From: Streptomyces violaceoruber
GTDB taxonomy: Bacteria; Actinomycetota; Actinomycetes; Streptomycetales; Streptomycetaceae
Direction: 5' to 3'
DNA length: 64,000 nt
NCBI GenBank assembly: GCA_000720805.1
Contig: JODI01000003.1
Coordinates: forward strand, 242,683 to 306,682
Both the position numbers and the translations under genes were made by a program. Positions 52,951 through 64,000 of this stretch are shown one piece after another. Within the stretch, counting starts at the first letter, position 1, and every line of letters begins with the position of its first letter. The notes beneath the pieces were generated by a model. The model saw only the letters and a list, made by a program, of their open reading frames with translations, had not been told where the DNA came from and made no database searches.

Positions 52951-53379
52951 ATGCGCATCGGCGAGCTGGCCGCGCGGGCCGGGACCACGACCCGGACGCT
53001 GCGGTACTACGAGTCACGGGGTCTGCTGCCCGCGAAGCGGAACGGCAACGGATACCGCGTCTACGACGAGGACGACCTGAAGCTGCTGCGGCAGATCAGG
53101 ACGCTGCAGGACTTCGGGTTCGACCTGGAGGAGACGCGGCCGTTCGTGGAGTGTCTGCGGGCCGGGCATCCGGAGGGCGACACGTGTCCGGCCTCGCTCG
53201 CGGTCTACCGGCGCAAGCTGGACGAACTGGACGCGCTGATCGGCGAGTTGCAGGCCGTGCGCGCGCAGGTCGGGGCGCAGCTGGTGCGGGCGGAGCGGGC
53301 GCGGGACGAGCTGGCTGTCGAGGCGCTGGCTCCGGGGGGTCCGGAGCCGCAGTGCGAGCTGGGAGGGAACCTCAGGTGA
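52951..53379 (+). CDS. MerR-family regulator
   Basis: 142 residues: MRIGELAARAGTTTRTLRYY, ESRGLLPAKRNGNGYRVYDE, then a helical dimerisation arm. Two cysteines (VECLRAGHPEGDTCPAS, about residues 69 and 79) are placed where thiol- or metal-sensing MerR proteins carry ligands. GTGA overlap with thioredoxin downstream. Probably a redox or metal sensor controlling the thioredoxin. Confidence 0.93.
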   Translation: MRIGELAARAGTTTRTLRYYESRGLLPAKRNGNGYRVYDEDDLKLLRQIRTLQDFGFDLEETRPFVECLRAGHPEGDTCPASLAVYRRKLDELDALIGELQAVRAQVGAQLVRAERARDELAVEALAPGGPEPQCELGGNLR

Positions 53380-53708
53380 TCAAGGCGGCGGGTGTGGCCG
53401 AGGTGACGGACGCGGACTTCGAGGCGGAGGTGATCGGTGCGGAACTGCCGGTGCTGGTGGAGTTCACCGCCGACTGGTGTCCGCCGTGCCGGCAGATGGG
53501 GCCGGTGCTCAGTGCGCTCGCCGAGGAGGAGGGCGAGCGGCTGAAGGTGGTCCAGCTGGACGTGGACACGAACCCGGAGACCACAAACGCGTACAAGGTG
53601 CTGTCGATGCCGACCTTCATGGTCTTCCGGGGTGGCGAGCCGGTGAAGGCGATGGTGGGGGCGCGGGCGAAGCGACGGCTGCTGGAGGAGCTGGCGGACG
53701 TCCTCTGA
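53376..53708 (+). CDS. Thioredoxin
   Basis: 110 residues with active site FTADWCPPCRQMGPVL, cis-Pro in SMPTFMVFRGG and the usual fold. WCPPC instead of WCGPC shifts redox potential and occurs in some actinobacterial thioredoxins. GTG start overlaps the merR stop by 4 bp, so expression is coupled to the regulator. Followed by a strong terminator. Confidence 0.95.
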   Translation: MIKAAGVAEVTDADFEAEVIGAELPVLVEFTADWCPPCRQMGPVLSALAEEEGERLKVVQLDVDTNPETTNAYKVLSMPTFMVFRGGEPVKAMVGARAKRRLLEELADVL

Positions 53709-53724
53709 CCTGCCCGCACCACAA

Positions 53725-53760
53725 GGAAATCCCCCGAGCAATTGCGCTCGGGGGATTTCC
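53725..53760. terminator. 15-bp perfect terminator after merR-trx
   Basis: GGAAATCCCCCGAGC (53725-53739), loop AATTGC, and its exact complement (53746-53760) followed by TTGCGTATATTT, close to a classic rho-independent terminator. Confidence 0.9.
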
Positions 53761-53846
53761 TTGCGTATATTTGATGGTTCGCGACTTCACCGGTATTGGG
53801 TCGCAAAGAAGTTCAGTAGCCACAGTGTATCCGGGCGGGAGCGGAA

Positions 53847-56129
53847 TTGTCAAACAACGACTTTCCAGATCGTGAATTGCAGCGCGAGCAGGAATTCATC
53901 GACGGGCTGTACGCGCGCGTGGACGCGCTGCGCGGCGACACCGAGGTCTCCGTCACGGACGCGCTCGCCCAGGGCAACACGCCCATGCAGGCACGCCTGG
54001 AACGGGACATCCTCGTCGCCGAGCGCTCGGGGCTGCTGGCGGCGCTGAACGCGGTCGACGGGTCGCTCTGCTTCGGCCGCCTCGACCTCACCTCCGGCGT
54101 CACCCACCACATCGGCCGCATCGGCCTGCGCACCGAGGACGCCGAGCGCACCCCGATCCTCATCGACTGGCGGGCCGACGTCGCCCGCCCCTTCTACCTG
54201 GCCACCGGCCACACCCCGATGGGCCTGCGCCGGCGCCGGCACCTCACCACCGAGGGCCGCCGGGTGACCGCCCTGCACGACGAGATCCTCGACCTCGGCG
54301 ACGCCACCCGCACCGGCCACGAGGACCCGAGCGGCGACGCCGTCCTGCTCGCCGCCCTCAACTCCGCGCGCACCGGCCGGATGAGCGACATCGTGCAGAC
54401 CATCCAGGCCGAGCAGGACGAGATCATCCGCGCCCCGCACCGGGGCGTGCTGGTCGTCGAGGGCGGTCCCGGCACCGGCAAGACGGCGGTCGCCCTGCAC
54501 CGGGCGGCCTACCTCCTGTACGAACACCGGGAACTGCTCGCCAAGCGGGCCGTCCTCATCGTCGGCCCCAACCCCGCCTTCCTCGGCTACATCGGCGAGG
54601 TGCTGCCCTCCCTGGGCGAGACCGGCGTGCTGCTGGCGACGGTCGGCGAACTCTTCCCCGGCGTGAAGGCGACGGCCACCGACAGCCCTCAGGCGGCCAC
54701 GGTGAAGGGGCGCGCCGACATGGCCGACGTCCTCGCCGCCGTCGTACGCGACCGGCAGGCGCTGCCCGACCCGGTGATCGCGATCGAGCACGACCGCGAG
54801 ATCCTCATGCTGGACGACGACCTGGTGAACGTGGCGCGCGAGCGCACCCGGGCCGCCGGGCTCCCGCACAACGTGGCCCGCGAGCACTTCGAGGGCCACA
54901 TCCTCAACACGCTCACCGACATGGTCGCCGAACGCATCGGCACCGACCCCTTCGACGGCTCCAACCTGCTCGACCCCAGCGACATCACGCAGATCCGCGA
55001 CGAGCTCGCCGAGAACCCCGAAGTCTGGTCCGCCATCGACCAGTTGTGGCCAAGGGTGACCCCGCGGCGGCTGGTCACGGACTTCCTCGCCGCCCCGGAG
55101 GGGTACGTGAGCGACGAGGACGCGGCCGCCATCCGCCGTCCGGTGACGCGGGCCTGGACCGTGGCGGACGTACCGCTGCTCGACGAGGCGGCCGAACTGC
55201 TCGGCGAGGACGACCGGGTGGCGCGGGCCCGTGCGGAGCGGGAGAGGAAGACCCAGATCGCCTTCGCGCAGGGCGTGCTGGACGTGTCGTACGCCTCCCG
55301 CACCTACGAGTTCGAGGACAAGGAGGACAGCGACCCCGAGTCCTCCGAGGTGCTGTCCGCGCACGACATCATCGACGCCGAACGGTTCGCCGAACGCCAC
55401 GAGCAGGACGACCACCGCAGCGCCGCCGAGCGCGCGGCGGCCGACCGCACCTGGGCGTTCGGGCACATCATCGTCGACGAGGCCCAGGAACTGTCCCCGA
55501 TGGCCTGGCGTTTGCTGATGCGGCGCAGCCCCACCCGCTCCATGACCCTGGTCGGCGACCCCGCGCAGACCGCGGAGGCGGCCGGCGTCGGCTCGTGGGC
55601 GGGCATCCTGGAACCGTATGTCGAGGACCGCTGGGAGCACACCCGGCTCGGGGTCAACTACCGCACCCCGGCCGAGATCATGGACGTGGCGGCGGCCGTG
55701 GTCCGCGCCCGGCACCCCGGCTTCGAACCGCCGAGTTCGGTGCGCTCGACAGGGGAACGACCCTGGGCACGCGCCACCGACGACCTCCCCGGCGCCGTCG
55801 CCGAGGCCGTGGCGGAACTGACCCCGGCCGAGGGCCGTCTCGCCGTCATCGCGCCGCGTGAGCTGCACCGGAGGCTGGCCGCCCGTCTGGACGGTGTGAC
55901 GGCGGGCGCCGAACCCGACCTGACGCAGACCGTCGTCCTCCTCGACCCGCGCCAGGCCAAGGGGCTGGAGTTCGACTCCGTCCTGGTGGTCGAGCCCGGC
56001 CGGTACGGCACGAGCGACCTGTACGTCGCCCTGACCAGGGCGACCCAGCATCTCGGTGTGCTCTACACCGGGGCACTGCCGGCACCCCTGGTCCAGGCGT
56101 TCGGGATCGTGGAGGAACCGGGCTCATGA
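53847..56129 (+). CDS. HelD/HelR-type superfamily 1 helicase-like RNA polymerase remodeller
   Basis: 760 residues: an N-terminal coiled coil (1-60) as in HelD proteins, Walker A GGPGTGKTAVALHR (about 209-222), an inserted arm, an acidic loop (about 490-520, EFEDKEDSDPESSEV), Walker B HIIVDEAQELSPMAWR, and motifs GVNYRTP and VALTRATQHLGVLY. HelD proteins enter the RNA polymerase channels and release stalled enzyme; some (HelR) confer rifamycin tolerance. TTG start at 53847 with GGGAGCGG upstream. No rifamycin-associated element was seen before it. Confidence 0.88.
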   Translation: MSNNDFPDRELQREQEFIDGLYARVDALRGDTEVSVTDALAQGNTPMQARLERDILVAERSGLLAALNAVDGSLCFGRLDLTSGVTHHIGRIGLRTEDAERTPILIDWRADVARPFYLATGHTPMGLRRRRHLTTEGRRVTALHDEILDLGDATRTGHEDPSGDAVLLAALNSARTGRMSDIVQTIQAEQDEIIRAPHRGVLVVEGGPGTGKTAVALHRAAYLLYEHRELLAKRAVLIVGPNPAFLGYIGEVLPSLGETGVLLATVGELFPGVKATATDSPQAATVKGRADMADVLAAVVRDRQALPDPVIAIEHDREILMLDDDLVNVARERTRAAGLPHNVAREHFEGHILNTLTDMVAERIGTDPFDGSNLLDPSDITQIRDELAENPEVWSAIDQLWPRVTPRRLVTDFLAAPEGYVSDEDAAAIRRPVTRAWTVADVPLLDEAAELLGEDDRVARARAERERKTQIAFAQGVLDVSYASRTYEFEDKEDSDPESSEVLSAHDIIDAERFAERHEQDDHRSAAERAAADRTWAFGHIIVDEAQELSPMAWRLLMRRSPTRSMTLVGDPAQTAEAAGVGSWAGILEPYVEDRWEHTRLGVNYRTPAEIMDVAAAVVRARHPGFEPPSSVRSTGERPWARATDDLPGAVAEAVAELTPAEGRLAVIAPRELHRRLAARLDGVTAGAEPDLTQTVVLLDPRQAKGLEFDSVLVVEPGRYGTSDLYVALTRATQHLGVLYTGALPAPLVQAFGIVEEPGS

Positions 56130-56209
56130 CCGCGGCTTCGTATAGGAGCCGTAACAGTTCGTGACGCGGTCACTGCGCGTGCACGGCCGGTGCGGTAAGC
56201 GTGTGCGTT

Positions 56210-57622
56210 ATGGAAGCGCATCCTCGTCCGACCGCACCGGCCGGCAGTCCCCCGCTCGGGGCGCTGCCCGTCGAGCCGCTGCTCACCTCCGAGTTCGACG
56301 CCGACCCGGGCGCGGTGTACGAGCGGCTGCGCCGCAGGTACGGCCCGGTCGCGCCGGTCGGCCTGATGGGCGTACCGGTGTGGCTGGTGCTCGGCTACAC
56401 CGAGGTCACGGAGGTGCTCAGGAACGAGAGCCTGTGGCGGCGGGACGTCCGCTACTGGCGGACCCGGGCCGAGGGCGGGCTGCCGCGGGACTGGCCTCTG
56501 CTGGCCGGCTACGAGGTGCGGCAGATGATGTTCATGGACGACGAGGAGCACCTGGCGGCCCGCCGCACCCACCACTCGGCGCTGAGCCCCTTCCAGGACG
56601 CGCGCAGCCCCGAGGGCTGGGAGCTGCGGGCCTCGGTCGCCCGCTACGCCGACGAACTCGTCGCGATGCTGGCGGCGGTGTCCGGATCGGTGGGCTTCGC
56701 CGACCTCGGCGCGCAGTACACCCGGCCGCTGCTCCTGATGGTCACCACCCGGCTGTTCGGCTGCCCCGTCGAACTCGGCGACGAACTCGTCATGGACCTG
56801 TGGCGGATGCTGGACGGCGGCCCGGACGCGGCCCCCGCCACCGGCAGGGCGCTGGCCGCGTTCACCCGGCTGGCCGCCCACCGCAGGGCCCGCCCCGGCG
56901 ACGACCTCACCTCGTACATGCTGCTCGCCGACCCCGACCTGAGCGACGAACAGCTCGGCCGGGAGCTGTTCATGAACGCCGTCTACCTGAACGACATCAC
57001 CGGCAACATGGTCCTCAACACCCTGCTGGAAGTGCTGCGTGGCAACGCCACGGTCCGCCGCAGCCTGTCCGCCGGGCAGCTCGGCGAGACGGTCAACCGG
57101 GCCGCGCTCGCCAACCCGCCGGTCGCCAACATGTGCTTCCGCTTCGCCGCGCGGGACGTGCGGCTGGGCGACGTCTGGGTGCGGGCCGGGGACGTCGTCT
57201 CCCCGTCCGCCGCGGCCGCGCACCAGGACCTGCTGGCGCTCGGCTCCTCCCACATGGTCGGCTCCACCGTCTCCACCCGGGCCCACCTGGGCTGGGGCGC
57301 AGGCCCCCACCAGTGCCCGAGCGCGGCCCGCGAACTGGGCTCCCTCATCGTGACCACGGCGGTCGGCCGGATCTTCGACCACTTCACCCAGGCGGAACTG
57401 ACCCTCCCCCCGGACCAGTTGCCGTGGCGCTCGGGTCCGGTGGTGCGAGGGCTGCGGATCCTGCCGGTGCGCTACGAGATGGACGCACCCCACCGGCCGG
57501 AGGCCGTCCCACCACCGGCCGGCACCGCCGCCCACGCCGCCGACGGCCAGACGAAGGGCCTGCTGGCCGCGCTGCGGCGGCTGATGTTCGGCGGCCGGGA
57601 CAAGGGCGTCTCCGGCTCCTGA
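56210..57622 (+). CDS. Cytochrome P450 lacking the ExxR motif (CYP157-like)
   Basis: 470 residues. The heme-ligand loop is LGWGAGPHQCPSAARELG, so Cys and His-x-Cys are kept but the usual Phe is Trp and the Gly after CP is Ser. In the K-helix, where ExxR should precede PP (LRxxPPV), the sequence is NRAALANPPV, that is RAAL in place of ExxR. The I-helix has YLNDITGN rather than AGxDTT. Families such as CYP157 are known to lack ExxR. No ferredoxin gene adjoins. The C-terminal 50 residues are a charged linker. ATG 56210; GTG 56201 possible. Confidence 0.88.
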   Translation: MEAHPRPTAPAGSPPLGALPVEPLLTSEFDADPGAVYERLRRRYGPVAPVGLMGVPVWLVLGYTEVTEVLRNESLWRRDVRYWRTRAEGGLPRDWPLLAGYEVRQMMFMDDEEHLAARRTHHSALSPFQDARSPEGWELRASVARYADELVAMLAAVSGSVGFADLGAQYTRPLLLMVTTRLFGCPVELGDELVMDLWRMLDGGPDAAPATGRALAAFTRLAAHRRARPGDDLTSYMLLADPDLSDEQLGRELFMNAVYLNDITGNMVLNTLLEVLRGNATVRRSLSAGQLGETVNRAALANPPVANMCFRFAARDVRLGDVWVRAGDVVSPSAAAAHQDLLALGSSHMVGSTVSTRAHLGWGAGPHQCPSAARELGSLIVTTAVGRIFDHFTQAELTLPPDQLPWRSGPVVRGLRILPVRYEMDAPHRPEAVPPPAGTAAHAADGQTKGLLAALRRLMFGGRDKGVSGS

Positions 57623-57711
57623 CTCCCCGGACTCGTCGAGTCCTCGGCGGAACCCGGGGAGGAACCGGCGGCGGCTCCGCCGGGAACTGCGACAAGGCCG
57701 CCGCCGGATCT

Positions 57712-60720
<3,009 letters not shown>

Positions 60721-60753
60721 GGGGGGAGCCTCCTCGGCGAAAACTCTGGTCGG

Positions 60754-62151
60754 TCAGATCAGGTCGGACGTGGCGTACCGCTCTATCGCGGCCATCGGCA
60801 CGGCCATCCAGTCGGGACGGTGCCGGGCCTCGTAGACGACCTCGTAGATCGCCTTGTCAGTCTCACAGGCCCGCAGCAGTACCGGGTCGGTTCGCGGATC
60901 CACGCCGCTGACCTCGGCGTATCCCGAGCAGTAGGCGGCCCGGCAGGCCTCGGCCCAGCCGGGATCCGGCGGGTCGGCGGAGAGGGCCGCGTAGTCGAAG
61001 GAGCGGAGCATGCCCGCGATGTCCCGGGCCGGCGGCTGCGGCATCCGGCGCTCGGCGAGCGGCTTCGACGGCTCGCCCTCGAAGTCGATCAGCGACCACT
61101 GCCCGGCGGCCGAGCGCAGGCACTGGCCGAGGTGCAGATCGCCGTGGACGCGCTGCGCGGTCCAGGTACGGCCCTCGGCGGCCAGGTCGGCCAGCGCGGT
61201 GAACGCGGAGTGCAGTGCCGGGGCGTACGGCCGGAGCGCGGGAACCGCCTGGGTGGCTGCCTCCAGGCGCTCGGTCATGCCGTCCACCAGGAGGTGTAGC
61301 TGGGCGTGGCCGAGGGTCACCGTGGGCAGTGCGCGGGCGAGGGCCGTGTGCACCTCGGCGGTGGCCCGCCCGAGGGCCCGTGCCTCCGCGCTGAAGTCCT
61401 CGCCCTTGGCCAGCTCCCGCAGCGCCAGCTCCCAGCCGTCGCTGGCACCCTGCACGAACGGCTGGAGCACGCCGAGGACGTACGGGTCACCGGACAGCTC
61501 CGCCCGCAGCCACCCCGTCGGCGCGGGCACCCTGGGGCAGCCCTCGCGGGCCAGCGCCAGCGGCAGTTCCAGGTCGGGATTGACACCGGGCAGGACCCGG
61601 CGCAACAGCTTCAGGATGAACGTATCTCCAAAGACGATCGACGAGTTCGACTGCTCGGCGGTCGTCAGTCGGGGCACCAGCCCGTCACGGATCTCCTGGT
61701 GCGGGTCCCGTTCGAAACGCAGCCCGCCGATGCGTGCCTGGGTGCGTATGGCTTCCAGGAGCAGTTCGGCGGGCCGGGCGTCGTGCAGGGCCTCGTACAC
61801 CGTGTGTCCGGCCAGCGGGCCCTCGTCGACGTGTCCGATCAGCGCGGGCGCGAGCCGGGGCGGCAGCGCCTCGCGCACGCCTATGAACAGCTGGTAGCAG
61901 TCGCCGGGGTGCGGCGGGGCGCCCAGGCCGAGCGGCTGGTGGGCGCGCACCAGCAGATGGTGGAGGCCGAGGCCGGCCCTGGCAGGCAGCAGTTCGGTGG
62001 CGGCCACCAGCGAGAAACCGGTGATCGGACGGCCCTTGCCCGCGAACCAGCGTTGCCGCGGCAGCCAGTCCCGCAGCAGCGGATCCAGTGACGCAAGGAG
62101 GCCGGGACTGCCGGAGCTGGCGGTGGCGGTACGGATGACGGCTTCCGACAT
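60754..62151 (-). CDS. pep2: Maltokinase (Pep2/Mak)
   Basis: 465 residues of the eukaryotic-kinase-like maltokinase fold: LPRQRWFAGKGRPI at the N-terminus, NSSIVFGDTFILKLLRRV (nucleotide lysine), catalytic VHGDLHLGQCL and LIDFEGEPSKPLAERR. Phosphorylates maltose (from TreS) to maltose 1-phosphate for GlgE. 33 bp from glgB and 105 bp from treS on the same strand. Intact. Confidence 0.95.
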   Translation of the reverse strand: MSEAVIRTATASSGSPGLLASLDPLLRDWLPRQRWFAGKGRPITGFSLVAATELLPARAGLGLHHLLVRAHQPLGLGAPPHPGDCYQLFIGVREALPPRLAPALIGHVDEGPLAGHTVYEALHDARPAELLLEAIRTQARIGGLRFERDPHQEIRDGLVPRLTTAEQSNSSIVFGDTFILKLLRRVLPGVNPDLELPLALAREGCPRVPAPTGWLRAELSGDPYVLGVLQPFVQGASDGWELALRELAKGEDFSAEARALGRATAEVHTALARALPTVTLGHAQLHLLVDGMTERLEAATQAVPALRPYAPALHSAFTALADLAAEGRTWTAQRVHGDLHLGQCLRSAAGQWSLIDFEGEPSKPLAERRMPQPPARDIAGMLRSFDYAALSADPPDPGWAEACRAAYCSGYAEVSGVDPRTDPVLLRACETDKAIYEVVYEARHRPDWMAVPMAAIERYATSDLI

Positions 62152-62256
62152 GGCGTCGCGTCCTTTCCCCGGGGTGGGCGGGGTGTTACTGATGCGTGCC
62201 CCGGGCGGGACGGAGGAAACCGCCCCGCCCGAGGTTGAGCCGGGCTTTTCGCGGCC

Positions 62257-63505
62257 CTATGCGGCGTCTTTGCGCAGCCGGAACCAGTAGAAGCCGTGGC
62301 CGCCGAGGGTCAGCAGGTACGGCAGTTCACCGATGGCCGGGAAGCGCACCCCGCCGAACAGCTCCACCGGATGCCGGCCCTCGAACGCGCTGAGATCCAG
62401 CTCCGTCGGTTGCGCGAACCGGGAGAAGTTGTTCACGCACAGAACGAGATCGTCCTCGTACTCCCGCAGGAAAGCAATGACCGCCGGGTTGGACGAGGGG
62501 AGTTCCGTGTAGGAGCCCAGTCCGAAGGCGTGGTTCTGCTTGCGGATCTCGATCATGCGGCGGGTCCAGTGCAGCAGCGAGGACGGCGAGGCCATGGACG
62601 CCTCGGGGTGCGGACGGCGTCGCGGTCGCCGAGCCAGATGTTGTCGCCCATGCCGATCTCGTGCCGCCGGCGGATGCCGATGTTGGCGCGCATGCGCGGA
62701 TCCTTGGCGTACTCCGCCCACATGTAGTCGCGTTCCTCGTCGGTGACCATCTCCAGGGTCCGATCTCCTTGCGGACCCGCTTGAGGAACTCATGGGTCGC
62801 CGGCAGGTTCTCGCAGTTGGTGCCCTCCTCCTGGTAGAGGTACGGCACCGCGTCGAGGCGGAATCCGTCGATCCCCAGGTCCAGCCAGAACCGCAGCGCG
62901 GAGATCATCTCCTCCTGGACCGCCGGGTTCTCGTAGTTGAGGTCCGGCTGGTGGGAGAAGAAGCGGTGCCAGTAGTACTGCTTGCGCACCGGGTCGAAGG
63001 TCCAGTTGGACGCCTCGGTGTCGACGAAGATGATCCGGGCGTCCTGGTACTGCTTGTCGTCGTCGGCCCACACGTAGTAGTCGCCGTAGGGGCCGTCGGG
63101 GTTGGCGCGGGACTCCTGGAACCACGGGTGCTGGTCGCTGGTGTGGTTCATGACGAAGTCGATGATCACGCGCATGCCGCGGTGGTGGGCGGCGTCGACG
63201 AACTCCACGAAGTCGGCGAGGTCACCGAACTCCGGCAGGACGGCGGTGTAGTCCGAGACGTCGTAGCCGCCGTCCCGTAGCGGTGACTTGAAGAACGGCG
63301 GCAGCCACAGGCAGTCGATGCCCAGCCACTGCAGGTAGTCGAGCTTGGCGGTCAGGCCCTTGAGGTCGCCCACGCCGTCGCCGTCGCTGTCCTGGAAGGA
63401 GCGGACGAGGACTTCGTAGAAGACGGCACGTTTGAACCACTCCGGGTCCCGGTCTTTCGCGGGGGTGTCCTCGAAGGTGTCCTGGACGGGCTCATTGACG
63501 ATCAT
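62257..63505 (-). pseudogene. treS: Trehalose synthase, disrupted by three internal deletions
   Basis: Normal TreS N-terminus ([20 protein letters not shown]; nucleophile in [11 protein letters not shown]) reads to KRVRKEI, then jumps, with a frame change, to [20 protein letters not shown]. It jumps again (in frame) after NIGIRRR to [20 protein letters not shown], and a third time, out of frame, to [20 protein letters not shown] and a normal C-terminus. About 150 residues are missing in total. The lost parts include the acid/base Glu (LLAEANQ) and the NHDE transition-state Asp. The ATG overlaps the glgE stop by 4 bp. Pseudogene or assembly error. Confidence 0.85.
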
Positions 63506-64000
63506 GTTGTGGGTGACCCTCCGATCTGCGGGGTGGACGGTCGCAGGACGGTGTTGTGCTCGTCCGAGGACGCCACGTCGACGGATTCCGCCGCGTGACC
63601 CTCGGGCCCCCGGCCGACCGTAAGCACATGTGCCCCGCCAGGCCGAAGCCGCACATAATTGGCCCTGCCCCAGTGATAGGTCTCACCGGTGAGCTCGTCG
63701 CGCACCGGCACCGACTCGTGCCATTCCAGGCCGAGTTGCGGCATGTCCAACGAGACCGTGGCCTCCTGGGTGTGGTGGAAGTCGAGGTTCGCGACCACCA
63801 GAACCGTGTTCGAACCGCTTCGTTTCGAGTATGCGATCAACTCTTCCTTGTCCGCCTGGTGGAAGTGGATGTCGCGCAGCTGCCGCAGGGCCGGGTTCGC
63901 CCGTCGGATGGCGTTGAGCCGGGTGATGAGGGGGGCGATGGTGCGGCCCTCGCGTTCGGCTGCTTCCCAGTCGCGGGGTTTGAGCTGGTACTTCTCCGAG
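63502..64000 (-). CDS. glgE: GlgE maltosyltransferase (C-terminal part, cut by window edge)
   Basis: The last 165 codons: [20 protein letters not shown], then [20 protein letters not shown] and a C-terminal beta sandwich ([37 protein letters not shown]). GlgE adds maltosyl units from maltose 1-phosphate to alpha-glucan. It is the first gene of the operon and overlaps treS by 4 bp (ATGA). The catalytic domain lies beyond the window. Has a Ser/Asp/Thr-rich final 30 residues. Confidence 0.92.
   Translation of the reverse strand, partial: SEKYQLKPRDWEAAEREGRTIAPLITRLNAIRRANPALRQLRDIHFHQADKEELIAYSKRSGSNTVLVVANLDFHHTQEATVSLDMPQLGLEWHESVPVRDELTGETYHWGRANYVRLRPGGAHVLTVGRGPEGHAAESVDVASSDEHNTVLRPSTPQIGGSPTT

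Noticed and set aside
56210..57622. P450 pseudogene
   Set aside because: The frame is intact, codon bias is normal and P450 families lacking ExxR are known, so it is kept as a gene.

Overview
The window is chromosomal DNA from a Streptomyces or very close relative. Evidence: very high GC with strong third-position GC bias, frequent GTG and TTG starts, and a set of typical Streptomyces families (Scy/FilP polar-growth coiled coils, AbsC-type MarR, DUF3817, DUF6230/DUF6114, the GlgE pathway, DHA2 and MMPL exporters). From memory, the gene order follows the S. coelicolor filP-to-glgE segment (about SCO5396-SCO5443). This synteny was not tested by a search.

Layout. 0-5 kb: filP (cut by the window edge) and the giant coiled-coil gene scy, then methylmalonyl-CoA epimerase. 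5-7.4 kb: thiolase and the MeaB G-protein. With icmA at 24.7 kb these cover short-chain acyl-CoA metabolism through B12 mutases. 7.6-12.3 kb: an MFS exporter, an Asp-rich PepSY protein divergent from an OmpR-type two-component system, and an AbsC-like MarR regulator. 12.4-14.5 kb: three tandem AIM24 paralogues. 14.6-16.2 kb: a TnpB-related gene that keeps the D-E-D triad, lacks the cysteine zinc ribbon and has nested RNA-like stems over its stop codon. 17.2-22.8 kb: an MMPL exporter with a NarL-type two-component system, bracketed by IS1380-family remnants. A 5'-truncated MFS gene sits on the far side.

23.5-28.2 kb: MarR, DUF3817, isobutyryl-CoA mutase large subunit (24-bp perfect palindrome at its start), TetR and a thioredoxin-TPR protein. 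28.3-33 kb: a 650-bp non-coding stretch with two operator-like palindromes and three consecutive strong hairpins, then a DUF6230/DUF6114/secreted-protein cluster and two small hypothetical genes, one preceded by what may be a decayed toxin tip. 33-39.3 kb: central carbon metabolism (pyk, ackA, pta, pfkA). 41-43.5 kb: an unusual fused glucosylglycerol-phosphate phosphatase/synthase coupled to a 69-codon gene. 43.8-47.7 kb: a CitA/CitB-type two-component system and its dicarboxylate transporter. 47.7-48.3 kb: a 169-bp direct-repeat region. 48.3-50.8 kb: TetR and a frameshifted DHA2 exporter with a three-site operator region.

50.9-57.6 kb: DUF2127, a Tat-exported protein, MerR-thioredoxin, a HelD-type RNA polymerase helicase and a cytochrome P450 without the ExxR motif. 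57.7-64 kb: the GlgE alpha-glucan operon (glgE, treS, pep2, glgB). Here treS carries three internal deletions that remove two catalytic residues, and glgB has a 255-residue histone-H1-like N-terminal tail.

No tRNA, rRNA or CRISPR was found. Coordinates were read by eye from the sequence. Family assignments rest on motifs and memory of the families, not searches.
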